A stretch of DNA of 64,000 nt, taken from JABJOR01 sp965603075. Lineage in GTDB: Bacteria > Pseudomonadota > Alphaproteobacteria > Rhodospirillales > Casp-alpha2. The stretch is taken from assembly GCA_965603075.1 (NCBI GenBank), contig CBFDBO010000012.1, forward strand, positions 13,867 to 77,866. The letters run 5' to 3'. A model generated the notes under the pieces. It was given only the letters and a program-made list of their open reading frames with translations. It ran no database searches and was not told the origin of the DNA. Positions 35,410 to 44,894 of this stretch are shown here, one piece after another; position 1 is the stretch's first letter, and each line of letters starts with the position of its first letter. The translations under genes and the position numbers were made by a program.

Positions 35410-36377
35410 GAATGACTGGGATAGATACAGACACAGCTCAACCAGACTGGAACCGAATTACTGTTATTTCGCTTATTCATCATAGTGCAGCGGTCATTGG
35501 GACATGCATGGAACAGCTACGCCATGTACCAAATATTGTGGTCGTTGATAATGCCAGTGATGATGATGGCGTGGATATTGTCCGCCGGATTGTGCCTCAG
35601 GCCAAAATCATTCGTAACAAGATCGGTATGGGATATGGAAATGCGGCCAATCAAGGTATTGCCTTGGTTGAAACGGAATTTTTCCTGATGACCAATCCAG
35701 ACAGTATTGTTAACGATGAAGCCATCGCGGCCTTGTTGCAGGTGGCTGATGATCATCCAGAAGCGGGTATAATCTGTCCCCAAAGCACCAATGATGATGG
35801 CTCCATTGAGCTGATCCATGATGTGAACTTGTTCCACCGTAGGGCCATTTCGCCACCCTATGACAAACGCAAACATGAGCCCGATCCACAAGGTCTGGTT
35901 TGTGCAGAGTTTGTATCGGGCGCGGTTAATCTGGTGCGTTATTCAGCCATGAAAGATATTGGCTTTTTTGATCCCTTGATCTTTCTTTATTTCGAGGACG
36001 ACGACGTGGGCATCCGCATGCGCAAGGCGGGATATTCTCTTATATTGGTGGCGGATGTATCGATCACCCATTCCAATGGCGGCTCGGTTCGCCCCAGCTT
36101 GCATTATAAATGGGAAAAATTCTGGAATTACGGTTGGGGCCGCTTGTTTATTGAAAACAAACATCAAGGTCGATCTTCTATGTTGGGCGTAGCAGCGCAC
36201 CATGTGCTGATGTATTTCTTTAAAGCCCTAGGTTACTCGGTGTTATTCCAGGGTAACAAAGCCCTGCGCGATTGGGCGCGACTGGCGGGAACTTTGGCGT
36301 ATTTGATCGGACGACCATCGATCAACCCTAACTTCAGTGCCATAAATGAACAATGGCGTAAAACACTGAACGATTAA
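35406..36377 (+). CDS. GT2 rhamnosyltransferase-like glycosyltransferase
   Basis: 323 residues from the ATG at 35406. The start overlaps the AsnB stop by four bases; the frame is open upstream to 35292, but that extension lies inside AsnB and is rejected. Motifs: VVDNASDDDG, NKIGMGYGNAANQGI and NPDSIV (the DXD-like region), then FVSGAVNLVRYSAM and FLYFEDDDVGIRMRKAGY (the catalytic ED motif). This is the WbbL/RfbF-like rhamnosyltransferase type. The RmlC gene downstream (78-bp gap) fits a dTDP-rhamnose-linked pathway. Confidence 0.8.
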   Translation: MRMTGIDTDTAQPDWNRITVISLIHHSAAVIGTCMEQLRHVPNIVVVDNASDDDGVDIVRRIVPQAKIIRNKIGMGYGNAANQGIALVETEFFLMTNPDSIVNDEAIAALLQVADDHPEAGIICPQSTNDDGSIELIHDVNLFHRRAISPPYDKRKHEPDPQGLVCAEFVSGAVNLVRYSAMKDIGFFDPLIFLYFEDDDVGIRMRKAGYSLILVADVSITHSNGGSVRPSLHYKWEKFWNYGWGRLFIENKHQGRSSMLGVAAHHVLMYFFKALGYSVLFQGNKALRDWARLAGTLAYLIGRPSINPNFSAINEQWRKTLND

Positions 36378-36454
36378 AGCAAGATAGTCTGGTAAATTGA
36401 CTTCGTCTCCAGTATCAGTAGTACATTGATATTAAGGCCACTAATGAGGCAACG

Positions 36455-36994
36455 ATGAAAATCGAACCAACAAACGTCCATGGTTGTTATACCATCAGCT
36501 TAACCGAGCACGTCGACGAGCGTGGCTCTTTCTCGCGCAGTTTTTGCCCCCATGAGCTCAAAGCCGCTGGCGTGCCTTATGATTTTAATATCTGCCAGAC
36601 CAATATATCGCAAAACACCCTACGGGGCACCCTGCGTGGCATGCATTGGCAAGCCTCCCCGAAAGCAGATGGCAAGATCATTCGCGTAGTCCGGGGGGCG
36701 ATGTTCGACGTAGCGGCTGATATAAGGCCTAATTCCCCTACCTATGGACAGTGGACAAGCCAGGAACTAACGGCTGAAAACCACAAAGCCATTTTGATTC
36801 CCCCCGGCTGTGCCCATGGCATTATTACCTTGGTCGATGATACAGAGTTTCATTATTTGATGGGGGAGTTCTATGACGAACCCATGGCCCGTGGCATGCG
36901 CTGGAATGATCCCATGTTCAAGATTGATTGGCCACTGGAACCCATCGTGATATCCGAACGGGATGCGACCTATCCGGATTTTGTTGCTGAGTAA
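36455..36994 (+). CDS. rfbC: dTDP-4-dehydrorhamnose 3,5-epimerase
   Basis: 179 residues, normal length for RmlC. It reads DERGSFSRSF, NISQNTLRGTLRGMHWQ, VRGAMFDVAADIR and PPGCAHGIITL, the cupin-fold active-site motifs, with HW supplying the catalytic His. It epimerises C3 and C5 of dTDP-4-keto-6-deoxyglucose on the way to dTDP-L-rhamnose. The partner genes rfbA, rfbB and rfbD are not in this window, so they must be elsewhere or the enzyme serves a related deoxysugar. It lies after the GT2 and 4 bp from the convergent heparinase-like gene. Confidence 0.9.
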   Translation: MKIEPTNVHGCYTISLTEHVDERGSFSRSFCPHELKAAGVPYDFNICQTNISQNTLRGTLRGMHWQASPKADGKIIRVVRGAMFDVAADIRPNSPTYGQWTSQELTAENHKAILIPPGCAHGIITLVDDTEFHYLMGEFYDEPMARGMRWNDPMFKIDWPLEPIVISERDATYPDFVAE

Positions 36995-36998
36995 CCGA

Positions 36999-38765
36999 TC
37001 AGCCCTCTTTAATCATCGACCACTTTATTTCCATATCTTGCGAGCCGGGCTCAGAATGACCGTTGGCGTTGCTGTGGGCATTGATCAAGCCGGTAAGAAC
37101 CAACTGGGCGCTGCGGCGTTTGCGACCGGGGGTGCCGAGGTAGACGCTGTCTTCAATGGACAGCGTGCCGCCGGAACAGCGGAAGCGCCAGCCTTCTTTG
37201 TTGGATACTTTTAAAATGGCGGATTTTCGATTGCCGGATAATTCCGCACTTATGCTGGGGTGCAGGTGGAAGCGAACGGCATATTTTTTTGCCTGTTTCC
37301 CAGTGTGATCCATCATCAATTTTAATTTATCTCGCCCGCGCAGATCGTCTCCGGCGGCGGACAAATAAATGTCACGAGAGTGGATGAGGCCAAAAATATT
37401 ACGGTAACCATCGTGGCGCATTTGGAAAAAGGTACTGCCGTTTTGCTCGCTTCGTCGACTGGTTACGTGGGTGTCGAAATGCTTCAATCCGCCGTCTTCT
37501 AAAACTTCCAAGGCATTGGTATCATCCACGCACAAGGTGGAATGGGCTGCGGTTGCGCGTAGGGGCATGTGCCAACTATCGCTGTGATCATTATTGGCGC
37601 CGCAATTGACGATGATACGGTGCACCCCGTGAGAGAATTCAAAACTGAGCAATCCAGCGTGGGCATCGCGGTTCGCACCAGAAACCACCGCCGCCCCGGA
37701 ATCGGTGATCAGGACGCTGCTCTCCGTGCCGGGTTTAGAGCCTTGGGTGGATAGGCCGCGCTGATATCCGGTATGGGGTGCATTATTGAGCGGGGATTTG
37801 CTTTTAGCGTCTGCGGCTTTTAATAACTGGTCGATGGCATCACGGCTGCCTTCTGTGGCGCCGTTAAATAACGCAAGCTTTCCATCGCCGTGACGATAAG
37901 TTTGCAACATAGGGGCCATCATATCGATACTGTTGGTCAACCACGCCGGCACACTGAGTTGGGCGGCACGCATTGTACCGCGAACACGAACCAAGCGGAC
38001 CAATACATTAAATTGTACGGTGGGGTTGCGTTGGAAATGACCCCCATCGCCTAAGATTTGATGATCAAGGGCGACTTCCAAGGCTTCCAATCCGCTCTCG
38101 AGGTGGGTTTCCATATCTTTCAGGCAAATCGCACCGAGGATTAATCCCTCGGCAGCTTCAATGGCTTGTTCGTCACCGGGGGCATCAATGATGGTGCGGG
38201 ACAGGTGCCTGATTTGGGTGGCGCAGGATTCTAAAAACGTTAGCTCAAAACCGGGATGTTCCGCGTGGCGCAAAAAATCATAGGTACGCAACCAATTTGT
38301 TAACCGACCGCCGGTAATTTCCGGGTCCCACGCGCGGGCGCGCCAGCGTCCATTTTCGTTAATCCACCGGGTCATCAGCTCGCGTCCTTTATCGGCGGCA
38401 TCGGCGGTGCCCAGAACTTTCAAGTCGGCGAGAAACCCAAAGCGGTGTAAAATACAGGTTTTTTGATCGGGCAACCGGGTGTTCTTCCACGGCAAATCCC
38501 CTAAATGATGTTTTTGACCAAACATCAGATAATTACCGTTTAAGATTTCCCCTCCGGCAAAGGAACTGCCCGTTAGGGCGATGGACTTTTTCTCGGCGAG
38601 CGGTTCCGGTGGAATACCGCGCAGTCGCTCGGGCGTTGAGCCGCGCAACGACCAATCATAAATACTGGTATTGTAAATTGCGTTTCTGATCTGAGCGCGC
38701 ATGGCAATCATGACAGGCAACCTGTTTTTAGATATATTACTTTTAGAGTCAAATTTATAGACCAT
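36999..38765 (-). CDS. heparinase II/III family protein
   Basis: 588 residues with an N-terminal alpha/alpha-toroid-like domain (about 80-330) and a C-terminal beta-sandwich domain; SFEFSHGVHRIIVNCGANN with His and Asn is the C-terminal core, and HSTLCVDD is a further conserved stretch. The family comprises polysaccharide lyase-like enzymes. In alphaproteobacteria this gene commonly sits next to rsmB, as here. The substrate is unknown and enzymatic activity is not assured. Start choice is uncertain: ATGs at 38765, 38711 and 38702 are possible, and the last two give the more typical N-terminus. Confidence 0.75.
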   Translation of the reverse strand: MVYKFDSKSNISKNRLPVMIAMRAQIRNAIYNTSIYDWSLRGSTPERLRGIPPEPLAEKKSIALTGSSFAGGEILNGNYLMFGQKHHLGDLPWKNTRLPDQKTCILHRFGFLADLKVLGTADAADKGRELMTRWINENGRWRARAWDPEITGGRLTNWLRTYDFLRHAEHPGFELTFLESCATQIRHLSRTIIDAPGDEQAIEAAEGLILGAICLKDMETHLESGLEALEVALDHQILGDGGHFQRNPTVQFNVLVRLVRVRGTMRAAQLSVPAWLTNSIDMMAPMLQTYRHGDGKLALFNGATEGSRDAIDQLLKAADAKSKSPLNNAPHTGYQRGLSTQGSKPGTESSVLITDSGAAVVSGANRDAHAGLLSFEFSHGVHRIIVNCGANNDHSDSWHMPLRATAAHSTLCVDDTNALEVLEDGGLKHFDTHVTSRRSEQNGSTFFQMRHDGYRNIFGLIHSRDIYLSAAGDDLRGRDKLKLMMDHTGKQAKKYAVRFHLHPSISAELSGNRKSAILKVSNKEGWRFRCSGGTLSIEDSVYLGTPGRKRRSAQLVLTGLINAHSNANGHSEPGSQDMEIKWSMIKEG

Positions 38766-38805
38766 AATGCCATACTAATTATGTACAGGGAATTAACGCT
38801 TATGG

Positions 38806-40146
38806 TTAAGATTTCCTGCGGAGGCGAATGGCATAAAAACCATCCATGCCACCCTTGTCTTCCCAATGCCACGGCATGGTACGAATACTGCCTTCCAAGG
38901 TGATGGCATCTTCTAACCCGGGTAGTTCCGCTTTGGTAACGGGAACGATCTCTAGCGGTAATCCCCGTGTTAGGGCCGCCGCAATGCGGTCCTCGCCCTC
39001 TTCACGTTGCAGAGAACAGGTGCAATAGACAATTAATCCACCCGGTTTCACCATTTCTACCGCGGCGTCCAAAAGCGTATCTTGTAATGTGGTCAAGGAT
39101 GTAATGTCTTCCGCGGTTTTGTGAAAGGCTATGTCGGGGTGGCGCCGTAACGTTCCGGTAGCGGAACAAGGTGCGTCCAGCAAGACGCCATCTAATAATT
39201 CATCGGGTCGCCATTGGTCGGCGTCGGCTGTAATCACCTTTGCCTTCATGTGGGTGCGATAAAGATTACGGTGCAGGATTTTTAAGCGTTTCTTAGATCG
39301 ATCAACGGCGGTGACCGTGGCGCCACCGGCGATAAGCTGCATGGTTTTCCCGCCCGGTGCGGCGCATAGATCGGCGATGTGTTTGCCGGAAATATCCCCC
39401 AGCAATCGCACGGGAAGGGCGGCGGCGGCGTCTTGGATCCACCACGCCCCTTCTTCAAAGCCCGCTAGGTTTTCAATCATGCCGCCACTGTCTAATCGAA
39501 TGGTGTCCGTAGGTAATAATTCACCTTGTAATTTTTCGGCCCATTCTTCGGCGGCACCTTTGGCGGTGATATCTAATTTTGGTTCTTGCATATTGGCTTT
39601 GGCGATGGCGCGGCAAGTTTCAGATCCGTAGGATGCTTCCCACGTATCCCACAACCACCATGGTGTATTCAGTTTTGCTTTATCCATGTTTTTCAACAGA
39701 TTACGACCCTGTTCCACGACCCGGCGCATGATCGCATTGGCGAGTTTATCGTGCCCGGAATGGCCGCTTTCGCGCACCAAATCAACGGTGGTTGTGGCAG
39801 CCGCGTAATCGGGTACATCCAGATAAAGCACCTGGGCGATGCCTAATTGCAATATCGTAACGACTCGGGCGGCCTTGCCCCGGGGACGACGTTCCAGAAA
39901 GTGATCCAGCACGGCGTTAATCTCGCCGTAGTGTCGTAAAACAGTCATCACCAAAATACGGTGGAAAGCTCGATCGCGCGGGTCTTTAAGGCGAGAGCGC
40001 GTAACGGTCAGGGCTTCCTCCAAGCCGACGCTGTCGGTGATGATGGAATCATTGGCTTTTTGCGCGGCTAAACGGGCGGCATCTTTATAGGATGACGCAT
40101 CATCGGTCAGCTCTGGCGGTTGATTTGTGGTATTTGTTGTTGGCAT
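38806..40146 (-). CDS. rsmB: 16S rRNA m5C967 methyltransferase RsmB
   Basis: 446 residues from the ATG at 40146 (a longer frame to 40191 is unlikely). The N-terminal NusB-like RNA-binding helical domain (about 20-160) precedes the Rossmann methyltransferase domain. It reads HIADLCAAPGGKTMQL (SAM), DAPCSATGTLRRHPD with catalytic Cys, and YCTCSLQREEGEDR with the second Cys. It methylates C967 of 16S rRNA in the small subunit. It reads in the same direction as the heparinase-like gene (40-bp gap). DUF1674 begins 115 bp away in the opposite orientation. Confidence 0.93.
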   Translation of the reverse strand: MPTTNTTNQPPELTDDASSYKDAARLAAQKANDSIITDSVGLEEALTVTRSRLKDPRDRAFHRILVMTVLRHYGEINAVLDHFLERRPRGKAARVVTILQLGIAQVLYLDVPDYAAATTTVDLVRESGHSGHDKLANAIMRRVVEQGRNLLKNMDKAKLNTPWWLWDTWEASYGSETCRAIAKANMQEPKLDITAKGAAEEWAEKLQGELLPTDTIRLDSGGMIENLAGFEEGAWWIQDAAAALPVRLLGDISGKHIADLCAAPGGKTMQLIAGGATVTAVDRSKKRLKILHRNLYRTHMKAKVITADADQWRPDELLDGVLLDAPCSATGTLRRHPDIAFHKTAEDITSLTTLQDTLLDAAVEMVKPGGLIVYCTCSLQREEGEDRIAAALTRGLPLEIVPVTKAELPGLEDAITLEGSIRTMPWHWEDKGGMDGFYAIRLRRKS

Positions 40147-40260
40147 AATGTTGTCATGCCTGAGTAGGCGGCATATTACAAGCGTGATCAAAGGTTAATA
40201 ATGCTCTACTGTCGAATAAAGGGCGTATAATTCATTCTATCAAGGTTTAAGTAGGTAAAT

Positions 40261-40482
40261 ATGGACAATTCTAAATCGGCTCAAGACACGGAAGAATTAG
40301 AAAAAGATACGGGCGGCGCTACAGCGAAGCCTTCTGATGGTTCTTTTGCAACACCCCCTGAATTAAACCCTGAATTAAACGCTGGAATAAACACTGAAAC
40401 ACTCCTTGAAAAAGCAAAGCCAGAGCGCGATGCTACCCGCTATGGTGATTGGGAAATGAACGGACGGTGTATTGATTTTTGA
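40261..40482 (+). CDS. DUF1674 protein, SDHAF4-like succinate dehydrogenase assembly factor
   Basis: 73 residues. The C-terminal signature TRYGDWEMNGRCIDF is the hallmark of the DUF1674/SDHAF4 family, which helps flavinylated succinate dehydrogenase subunit assembly in mitochondria and alphaproteobacteria. The N-terminal half is low-complexity, rich in Glu, Asn and Pro. It starts at the ATG at 40261 after an AAGTAGG site. It sits next to rsmB, a common order in alphaproteobacteria. The function is family-based, not tested. Confidence 0.85.
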   Translation: MDNSKSAQDTEELEKDTGGATAKPSDGSFATPPELNPELNAGINTETLLEKAKPERDATRYGDWEMNGRCIDF

Positions 40483-40559
40483 TAGGGATAACCATATCGT
40501 AATGAGTAACCCGCACCAACGATAACGCGTAAGGCGAAACGCAATAGAACGAAAGAAAT

Positions 40560-41924
40560 ATGGAAAAAGTTAAAGCCGTCATGAGTTGGCTGTTAAAGCC
40601 AGAGGATAAATCAAAACAGGATCGCTCAGAAGAGAGCTTTACCCCTGCCGGGATCAATGCGAACTACGCGGTATCAATCCGGGTGGCTAGTTTTGATGGT
40701 CCAGAGGGCGCGACGGTAACCAAACGTATTATTTCGACCCTGTCACGGGTACCAGAGGTCAAAGTGAAGGGCATGCGCAGTGCGCTCCATATTCCAAATA
40801 AAAAAACGGCTATTGAAGGCCTGATTGCAGCGGCTGAAAAAGGCCGCGATTGGTTGAAACGCGAACAAGCCGAAGTTTTGGTATGGGGTCAAATTGATCC
40901 AAAAACCCGCCTCATCACCATGCGGTTTTTGCCCGTAAATGGCGCACCGGAGGGCCGACCGGGGGCCATTGGCATGGGCGATGTACTTGAATTACCTTTG
41001 CATTACAGCCCCGAAGTGGATGATGTGATCGCCGCCGCCGCCCTTTGCGCCGGGGCGTCAACCCAAGCCGGTAGCCGTGAAAGCCATACAGAACAACTCC
41101 GTGATTTAACCGCCCGCGTGGTCCCGTTGGGGGCCATTGAAATTCCGGGCCTCGATCAGGTGCAATTGGTTAGCGTCTTGCAAACCATTGCTAACGTGAT
41201 CACCACGGACGCACGGGGCAGCCAATTTGGCATTTCGAAGGCGTTGGAGGTCTATTTACGGGCGATCCGACTTATTCCATCGGATTTAATAAGCGCGCCT
41301 CGTCAAGCCTTGATGTATTCTCAATACGGCGCGGCCCTTCTTGCCTCTGGCGCGAAATCGGATGACATTGAATCCTTTGAAAAAGCTGTCGAGGCCTATC
41401 GTTCCGCCATTGGTGTCCTAAGTATGTCCTCTTATCCGCACGATTGGGCGCTCAATCATATACGGTTGGGACTGGCCATATATCAATTGGCCCAGAGAAA
41501 AGATCAAGCCAAGTTTATGGGCGAGGCCATCAAAGCACTTGAAAAGGCCTTAGTCGTTTATACCCGTGGGTCTAATCCGGGGCGTTGGGCTGAAGTTAAA
41601 AATCATATCGGTATCGTTATGTCCGCTATGGGGGAGGCGCTTTCCAACAATGAGATGCTGGAACGTGCTATTGAAGCCTTCGATGATGCATTAGATGTTC
41701 GAAAACGTGAAATCGTTGTGGTGCAGTGGGCGCAAACCACCAATAACATGGGGGCCGCGGCCTTTGCGCTGGCGAAACGAACAGAAGATATGGCGTTGAT
41801 GCAACAAGCGGCCTATGCCTTTCAAGGTGCCATAGAGGTTTACCGCCAAATCGGTCAGGAACAACGCGCCCACATAATCCAAAAAAACCTGAATCGGGTT
41901 CAAGCTTATCTTGGTAGCGGATAA
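40560..41924 (+). CDS. tetratricopeptide-repeat protein
   Basis: 454 residues. The N-terminal part (about 30-165) resembles the nucleotide- or ligand-binding domain seen in adenylate-cyclase-linked or TPR proteins, with VSIRVASFDGPEGA. From about 220 to 450 there are several TPR-like helical pairs: EKAVEAYRSAI, EAIKALEKALVVY and RAIEAFDDALDVRK. There is no signal peptide or membrane helix, so it is probably cytoplasmic. The function is unknown. It faces the convergent methyltransferase gene (30-bp gap). Confidence 0.7.
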   Translation: MEKVKAVMSWLLKPEDKSKQDRSEESFTPAGINANYAVSIRVASFDGPEGATVTKRIISTLSRVPEVKVKGMRSALHIPNKKTAIEGLIAAAEKGRDWLKREQAEVLVWGQIDPKTRLITMRFLPVNGAPEGRPGAIGMGDVLELPLHYSPEVDDVIAAAALCAGASTQAGSRESHTEQLRDLTARVVPLGAIEIPGLDQVQLVSVLQTIANVITTDARGSQFGISKALEVYLRAIRLIPSDLISAPRQALMYSQYGAALLASGAKSDDIESFEKAVEAYRSAIGVLSMSSYPHDWALNHIRLGLAIYQLAQRKDQAKFMGEAIKALEKALVVYTRGSNPGRWAEVKNHIGIVMSAMGEALSNNEMLERAIEAFDDALDVRKREIVVVQWAQTTNNMGAAAFALAKRTEDMALMQQAAYAFQGAIEVYRQIGQEQRAHIIQKNLNRVQAYLGSG

Positions 41925-41954
41925 AATATTGTTTTGTAATGGGTAAGGCCGTCT

Positions 41955-42773
41955 TTAGCGCAGAGCCTTGAAACCCCGTAAATGGGTTGGGCGCAGGCCC
42001 CCGACTTCAGCAGCAACCGCGATGGCTTTTTTAACATCTATCCAATGGGCTAAATAGTCTGCACCAAAGCTTTCTTGCAACTGGGCGTTTAAGGGGCCTT
42101 CAAGTTGCTCGACCTCAAACCGCGAGATCTTTGCAAACCAATCATTACGGTCCCGGGTTTGTACGTCGGTAAACCCAGCCGTCACCAGACGTTCTTCCAT
42201 TCGCGCCGCGCTCGCGATGGCGAAAGCCAAATGATGGACGACCTTAAAGCGTTCCAATGCCGGAATGGCATTCTCGCCACCCCCCGATAACCAGTCAGAG
42301 GCCACAAAAACACCGCCGGGTTTGAGCACCCGTATAATTTCCAAAAAAAGCGCGGGTTTATCGGGAATATGGATCATGGAGTCTTTGCTGAAGACCAGAT
42401 CAAAAGTATCGTTGGAAAAGGGCAGTGGGCCAGGGTTAACCAATTGGGGCTGAACGATATCAGACAAACCGGCTTCACGGATATTTTTTACCGCCTGTTT
42501 GATGAGTTGCGGTTCGATGTCGATACCGATGACGCTTCCCGCGTGATGATCACGGGCCAATGTTAGGGCGGGGCCGCCGACCCCGGTTCCAATATCAAGG
42601 ACTGATTTTCCGTTTAAATCCAGCCCCTTAACGATCTCGCCCACTTCATCCTGCCCGCCGGGGGAGAGGAAACCTCTGCCCCACAACAATTGCAGTCGTT
42701 CGGTGAACTGTTCAGGGTATTGGATTTCATCACACTTCTGGGTTTTTTCACACGCTTGGGTTTTTTCACTCAT
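41955..42773 (-). CDS. SAM-dependent methyltransferase, phosphoethanolamine methyltransferase-like
   Basis: 272 residues. Motif I VLDIGTGVGGPALTLA, GIDIEPQLI, DLVFSKDSMIHIPDK and RVLKPGGVFVASDW are typical of the PMT/ubiE-like class I fold. PMT-like enzymes methylate ethanolamine phosphate or related small molecules, but the actual substrate here is unknown. The N-terminus contains a tandem 18-bp duplication that gives two EKTQ-x-C hexapeptides (42731-42766). It lies 46 bp downstream of the acs gene on the same strand. Confidence 0.65.
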   Translation of the reverse strand: MSEKTQACEKTQKCDEIQYPEQFTERLQLLWGRGFLSPGGQDEVGEIVKGLDLNGKSVLDIGTGVGGPALTLARDHHAGSVIGIDIEPQLIKQAVKNIREAGLSDIVQPQLVNPGPLPFSNDTFDLVFSKDSMIHIPDKPALFLEIIRVLKPGGVFVASDWLSGGGENAIPALERFKVVHHLAFAIASAARMEERLVTAGFTDVQTRDRNDWFAKISRFEVEQLEGPLNAQLQESFGADYLAHWIDVKKAIAVAAEVGGLRPTHLRGFKALR

Positions 42774-42819
42774 GGGGCTGTTTACAGTCCTTATGGGTGT
42801 TGATATCGCAATAATGCCG

Positions 42820-44766
42820 TCATTCTATCCGGTTTTGGCGGTTTTCGATTAAGTCCTCTACAACGGACGGATCGGCGAGGGTGGATGTATCACCCAGATT
42901 AGAGAAGTCGTCCTCACCAATTTTGCGTAAAATACGTCGCATGATTTTACCCGAACGGGTTTTGGGTAAACCCGGTGCCCATTGCAGCCAATCTGGGCTG
43001 GCGATGGGGCCAATTTCTTTGCGGACCCAAGTAACAAGTTCTTTGCGCAGGGCATCACTGGGCTCCACGCCAACATTTAACGTTACGTAAGCGTAAATAC
43101 CTTGGCCTTTTATGTCATGGGGGGCGCCAACAACGGCAGCTTCGGCAACGTCATGGTGGGCAACAAGCGCACTTTCCACCTCCGCCGTTCCCATACGGTG
43201 ACCGGAAACGTTGATCACATCGTCCACCCGTCCGGTGATCCAGTAATAACCGTCTTCATCGCGACGACAGCCGTCGCCGGTGAAGTATTTTCCGGGGTAG
43301 GTTGAGAAGTAAGTATCTTCAAAGCGTTGGTGATCGCCATAAACCGAGCGCATTTGACCGGGCCAGCTCTCTCTAATGACGAGGTTTCCTTCGCAGGCGC
43401 CATCGTGCGGCACGCCATCGGCATCGACGATTTCTGGCTGGATACCAAAAAATGGTTTCGTAGCCGAACCGGGTTTTAAATCAATAGCACCGGCCAGCGG
43501 GGTGATGAGAATACCACCCGTTTCGGTTTGCCACCACGTATCCACAATGGGGCAACGGCCTTCGCCGACCACATTATAATACCACATCCATGCCTCTGGA
43601 TTGATCGGTTCGCCCACCGATCCAAGCAACCGTAGAGATTTACGAGAGGTCTTTTTGACCGGCTCATCCCCTTCGCGCATTAAGGCTCTTAAAGCTGTCG
43701 GTGCGGTATAGAAGATATTGACGTTGTGTTTGTCGCAAACTTGCCAAAACCGGGATACATCGGGGTAATTAGGTACACCTTCAAACATCAACGTGATGGC
43801 ACCGTTCGCAAGCGGTCCATAGACGATGTAGCTGTGACCGGTGACCCAGCCCACGTCGGCTGTACACCAATAAACATCACCATCATGGTAATCGAATACA
43901 TATTGGTGGGTCATGGCCGCATAGACCATGTATCCGCCCGTGGTGTGTAATACCCCTTTGGGTTTGCCCGTTGATCCGGATGTGTAAAGAATAAACATCG
44001 GATCTTCGGCGTTCATCTCGGCCGGTTCGCACGTGGCGGGCACATTTTCGCATGCTTCGTGATACCAAACATCGCGGGTCTCATCCCAACCCACATCGCC
44101 GCCTGTGGCCTTGACCACAAAGACTGTATCTACGGTTGGGCACATGGCGACGGCGGCGTCGGTATTGGCTTTCAATGGAATGGGCTTGCCGCCGCGCACG
44201 CCTTCGTCGGCGGTGATTACACAATGGCTGTCACAATCTTGAATACGCCCGGCCAGCGCGTCGGGCGAAAATCCACCAAACACGATTGAATGGACAGCCC
44301 CGATGCGGACACAAGCCAACATGGCGTAGGCTGCTTCGGGGATCATGGGCATGTAAAGCGTGACCACGCTGCCTTTTTTAACGCCGCGCGCCTTCATGGC
44401 ATTAGCCAGCTTGCAGACTTTATCATGCAGCTCTTGATAGGTAATCGTTTTGGAAACGGAAGGATCATCGCCTTCCCAAATAATAGCGGTCTGGGTGCCC
44501 CGGGTGGCGAGGTGGCGATCGATACAATTGACCGACGCATTTAAGGTGCCGTCCTCATACCATTTAATCGAAACACCGGGTTTATTATAATTAACGTTTT
44601 TAACCTTGGTGTAAGGCTTCATCCAGTCGAGACGTTTACCCTGTTCGCCCCAAAAACCATCTGGATCATCAACAGATTGTTGGTACATGGCCTGATACTT
44701 CGCCGCATCAATGTGGGCATGGCGTGCAACATCGGCGGGTACGGGAAAAATGTGTTCTTCGCTCAT
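42820..44766 (-). CDS. acs: acetyl-CoA synthetase
   Basis: 648 residues, normal length. It contains the phosphate-binding YTSGSTGKPKGVLHT, DTWWQTETGG, YWITGRVDDVINVSGHR and the C-terminal PKTRSGKIMRR that carries the catalytic, acetylation-sensitive Lys. It activates acetate to acetyl-CoA through an acetyl-AMP intermediate. Its own sigma70-like promoter and SD sequence can be read upstream (see the promoter entry), so it is likely transcribed independently of the sulfatase-like gene. Confidence 0.97.
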   Translation of the reverse strand: MSEEHIFPVPADVARHAHIDAAKYQAMYQQSVDDPDGFWGEQGKRLDWMKPYTKVKNVNYNKPGVSIKWYEDGTLNASVNCIDRHLATRGTQTAIIWEGDDPSVSKTITYQELHDKVCKLANAMKARGVKKGSVVTLYMPMIPEAAYAMLACVRIGAVHSIVFGGFSPDALAGRIQDCDSHCVITADEGVRGGKPIPLKANTDAAVAMCPTVDTVFVVKATGGDVGWDETRDVWYHEACENVPATCEPAEMNAEDPMFILYTSGSTGKPKGVLHTTGGYMVYAAMTHQYVFDYHDGDVYWCTADVGWVTGHSYIVYGPLANGAITLMFEGVPNYPDVSRFWQVCDKHNVNIFYTAPTALRALMREGDEPVKKTSRKSLRLLGSVGEPINPEAWMWYYNVVGEGRCPIVDTWWQTETGGILITPLAGAIDLKPGSATKPFFGIQPEIVDADGVPHDGACEGNLVIRESWPGQMRSVYGDHQRFEDTYFSTYPGKYFTGDGCRRDEDGYYWITGRVDDVINVSGHRMGTAEVESALVAHHDVAEAAVVGAPHDIKGQGIYAYVTLNVGVEPSDALRKELVTWVRKEIGPIASPDWLQWAPGLPKTRSGKIMRRILRKIGEDDFSNLGDTSTLADPSVVEDLIENRQNRIE

Positions 44767-44776
44767 TATGTGGATA

Positions 44777-44842
44777 CTCCCCTAATTCATATGGAATTGT
44801 GTATTCATAATTAAATTATGCCACAAATGCCCATGATGACAA
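44777..44842 (-). promoter_or_regulatory. sigma70-like promoter and SD for acs
   Basis: On the minus strand, TTGTCA (-35, 44842-44837) and CATAAT (-10, 44820-44815) are separated by 16 nt and differ from consensus at one position each. A purine-rich AGGGGAG (44783-44777) lies 10 nt before the ATG at 44766. The match is seen by eye only. Confidence 0.6.
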
Positions 44843-44894
44843 GCGAGGTCGATGCTTGACCCTGCATTCTTTAAGTGGACATGGGTAAAGCTCT

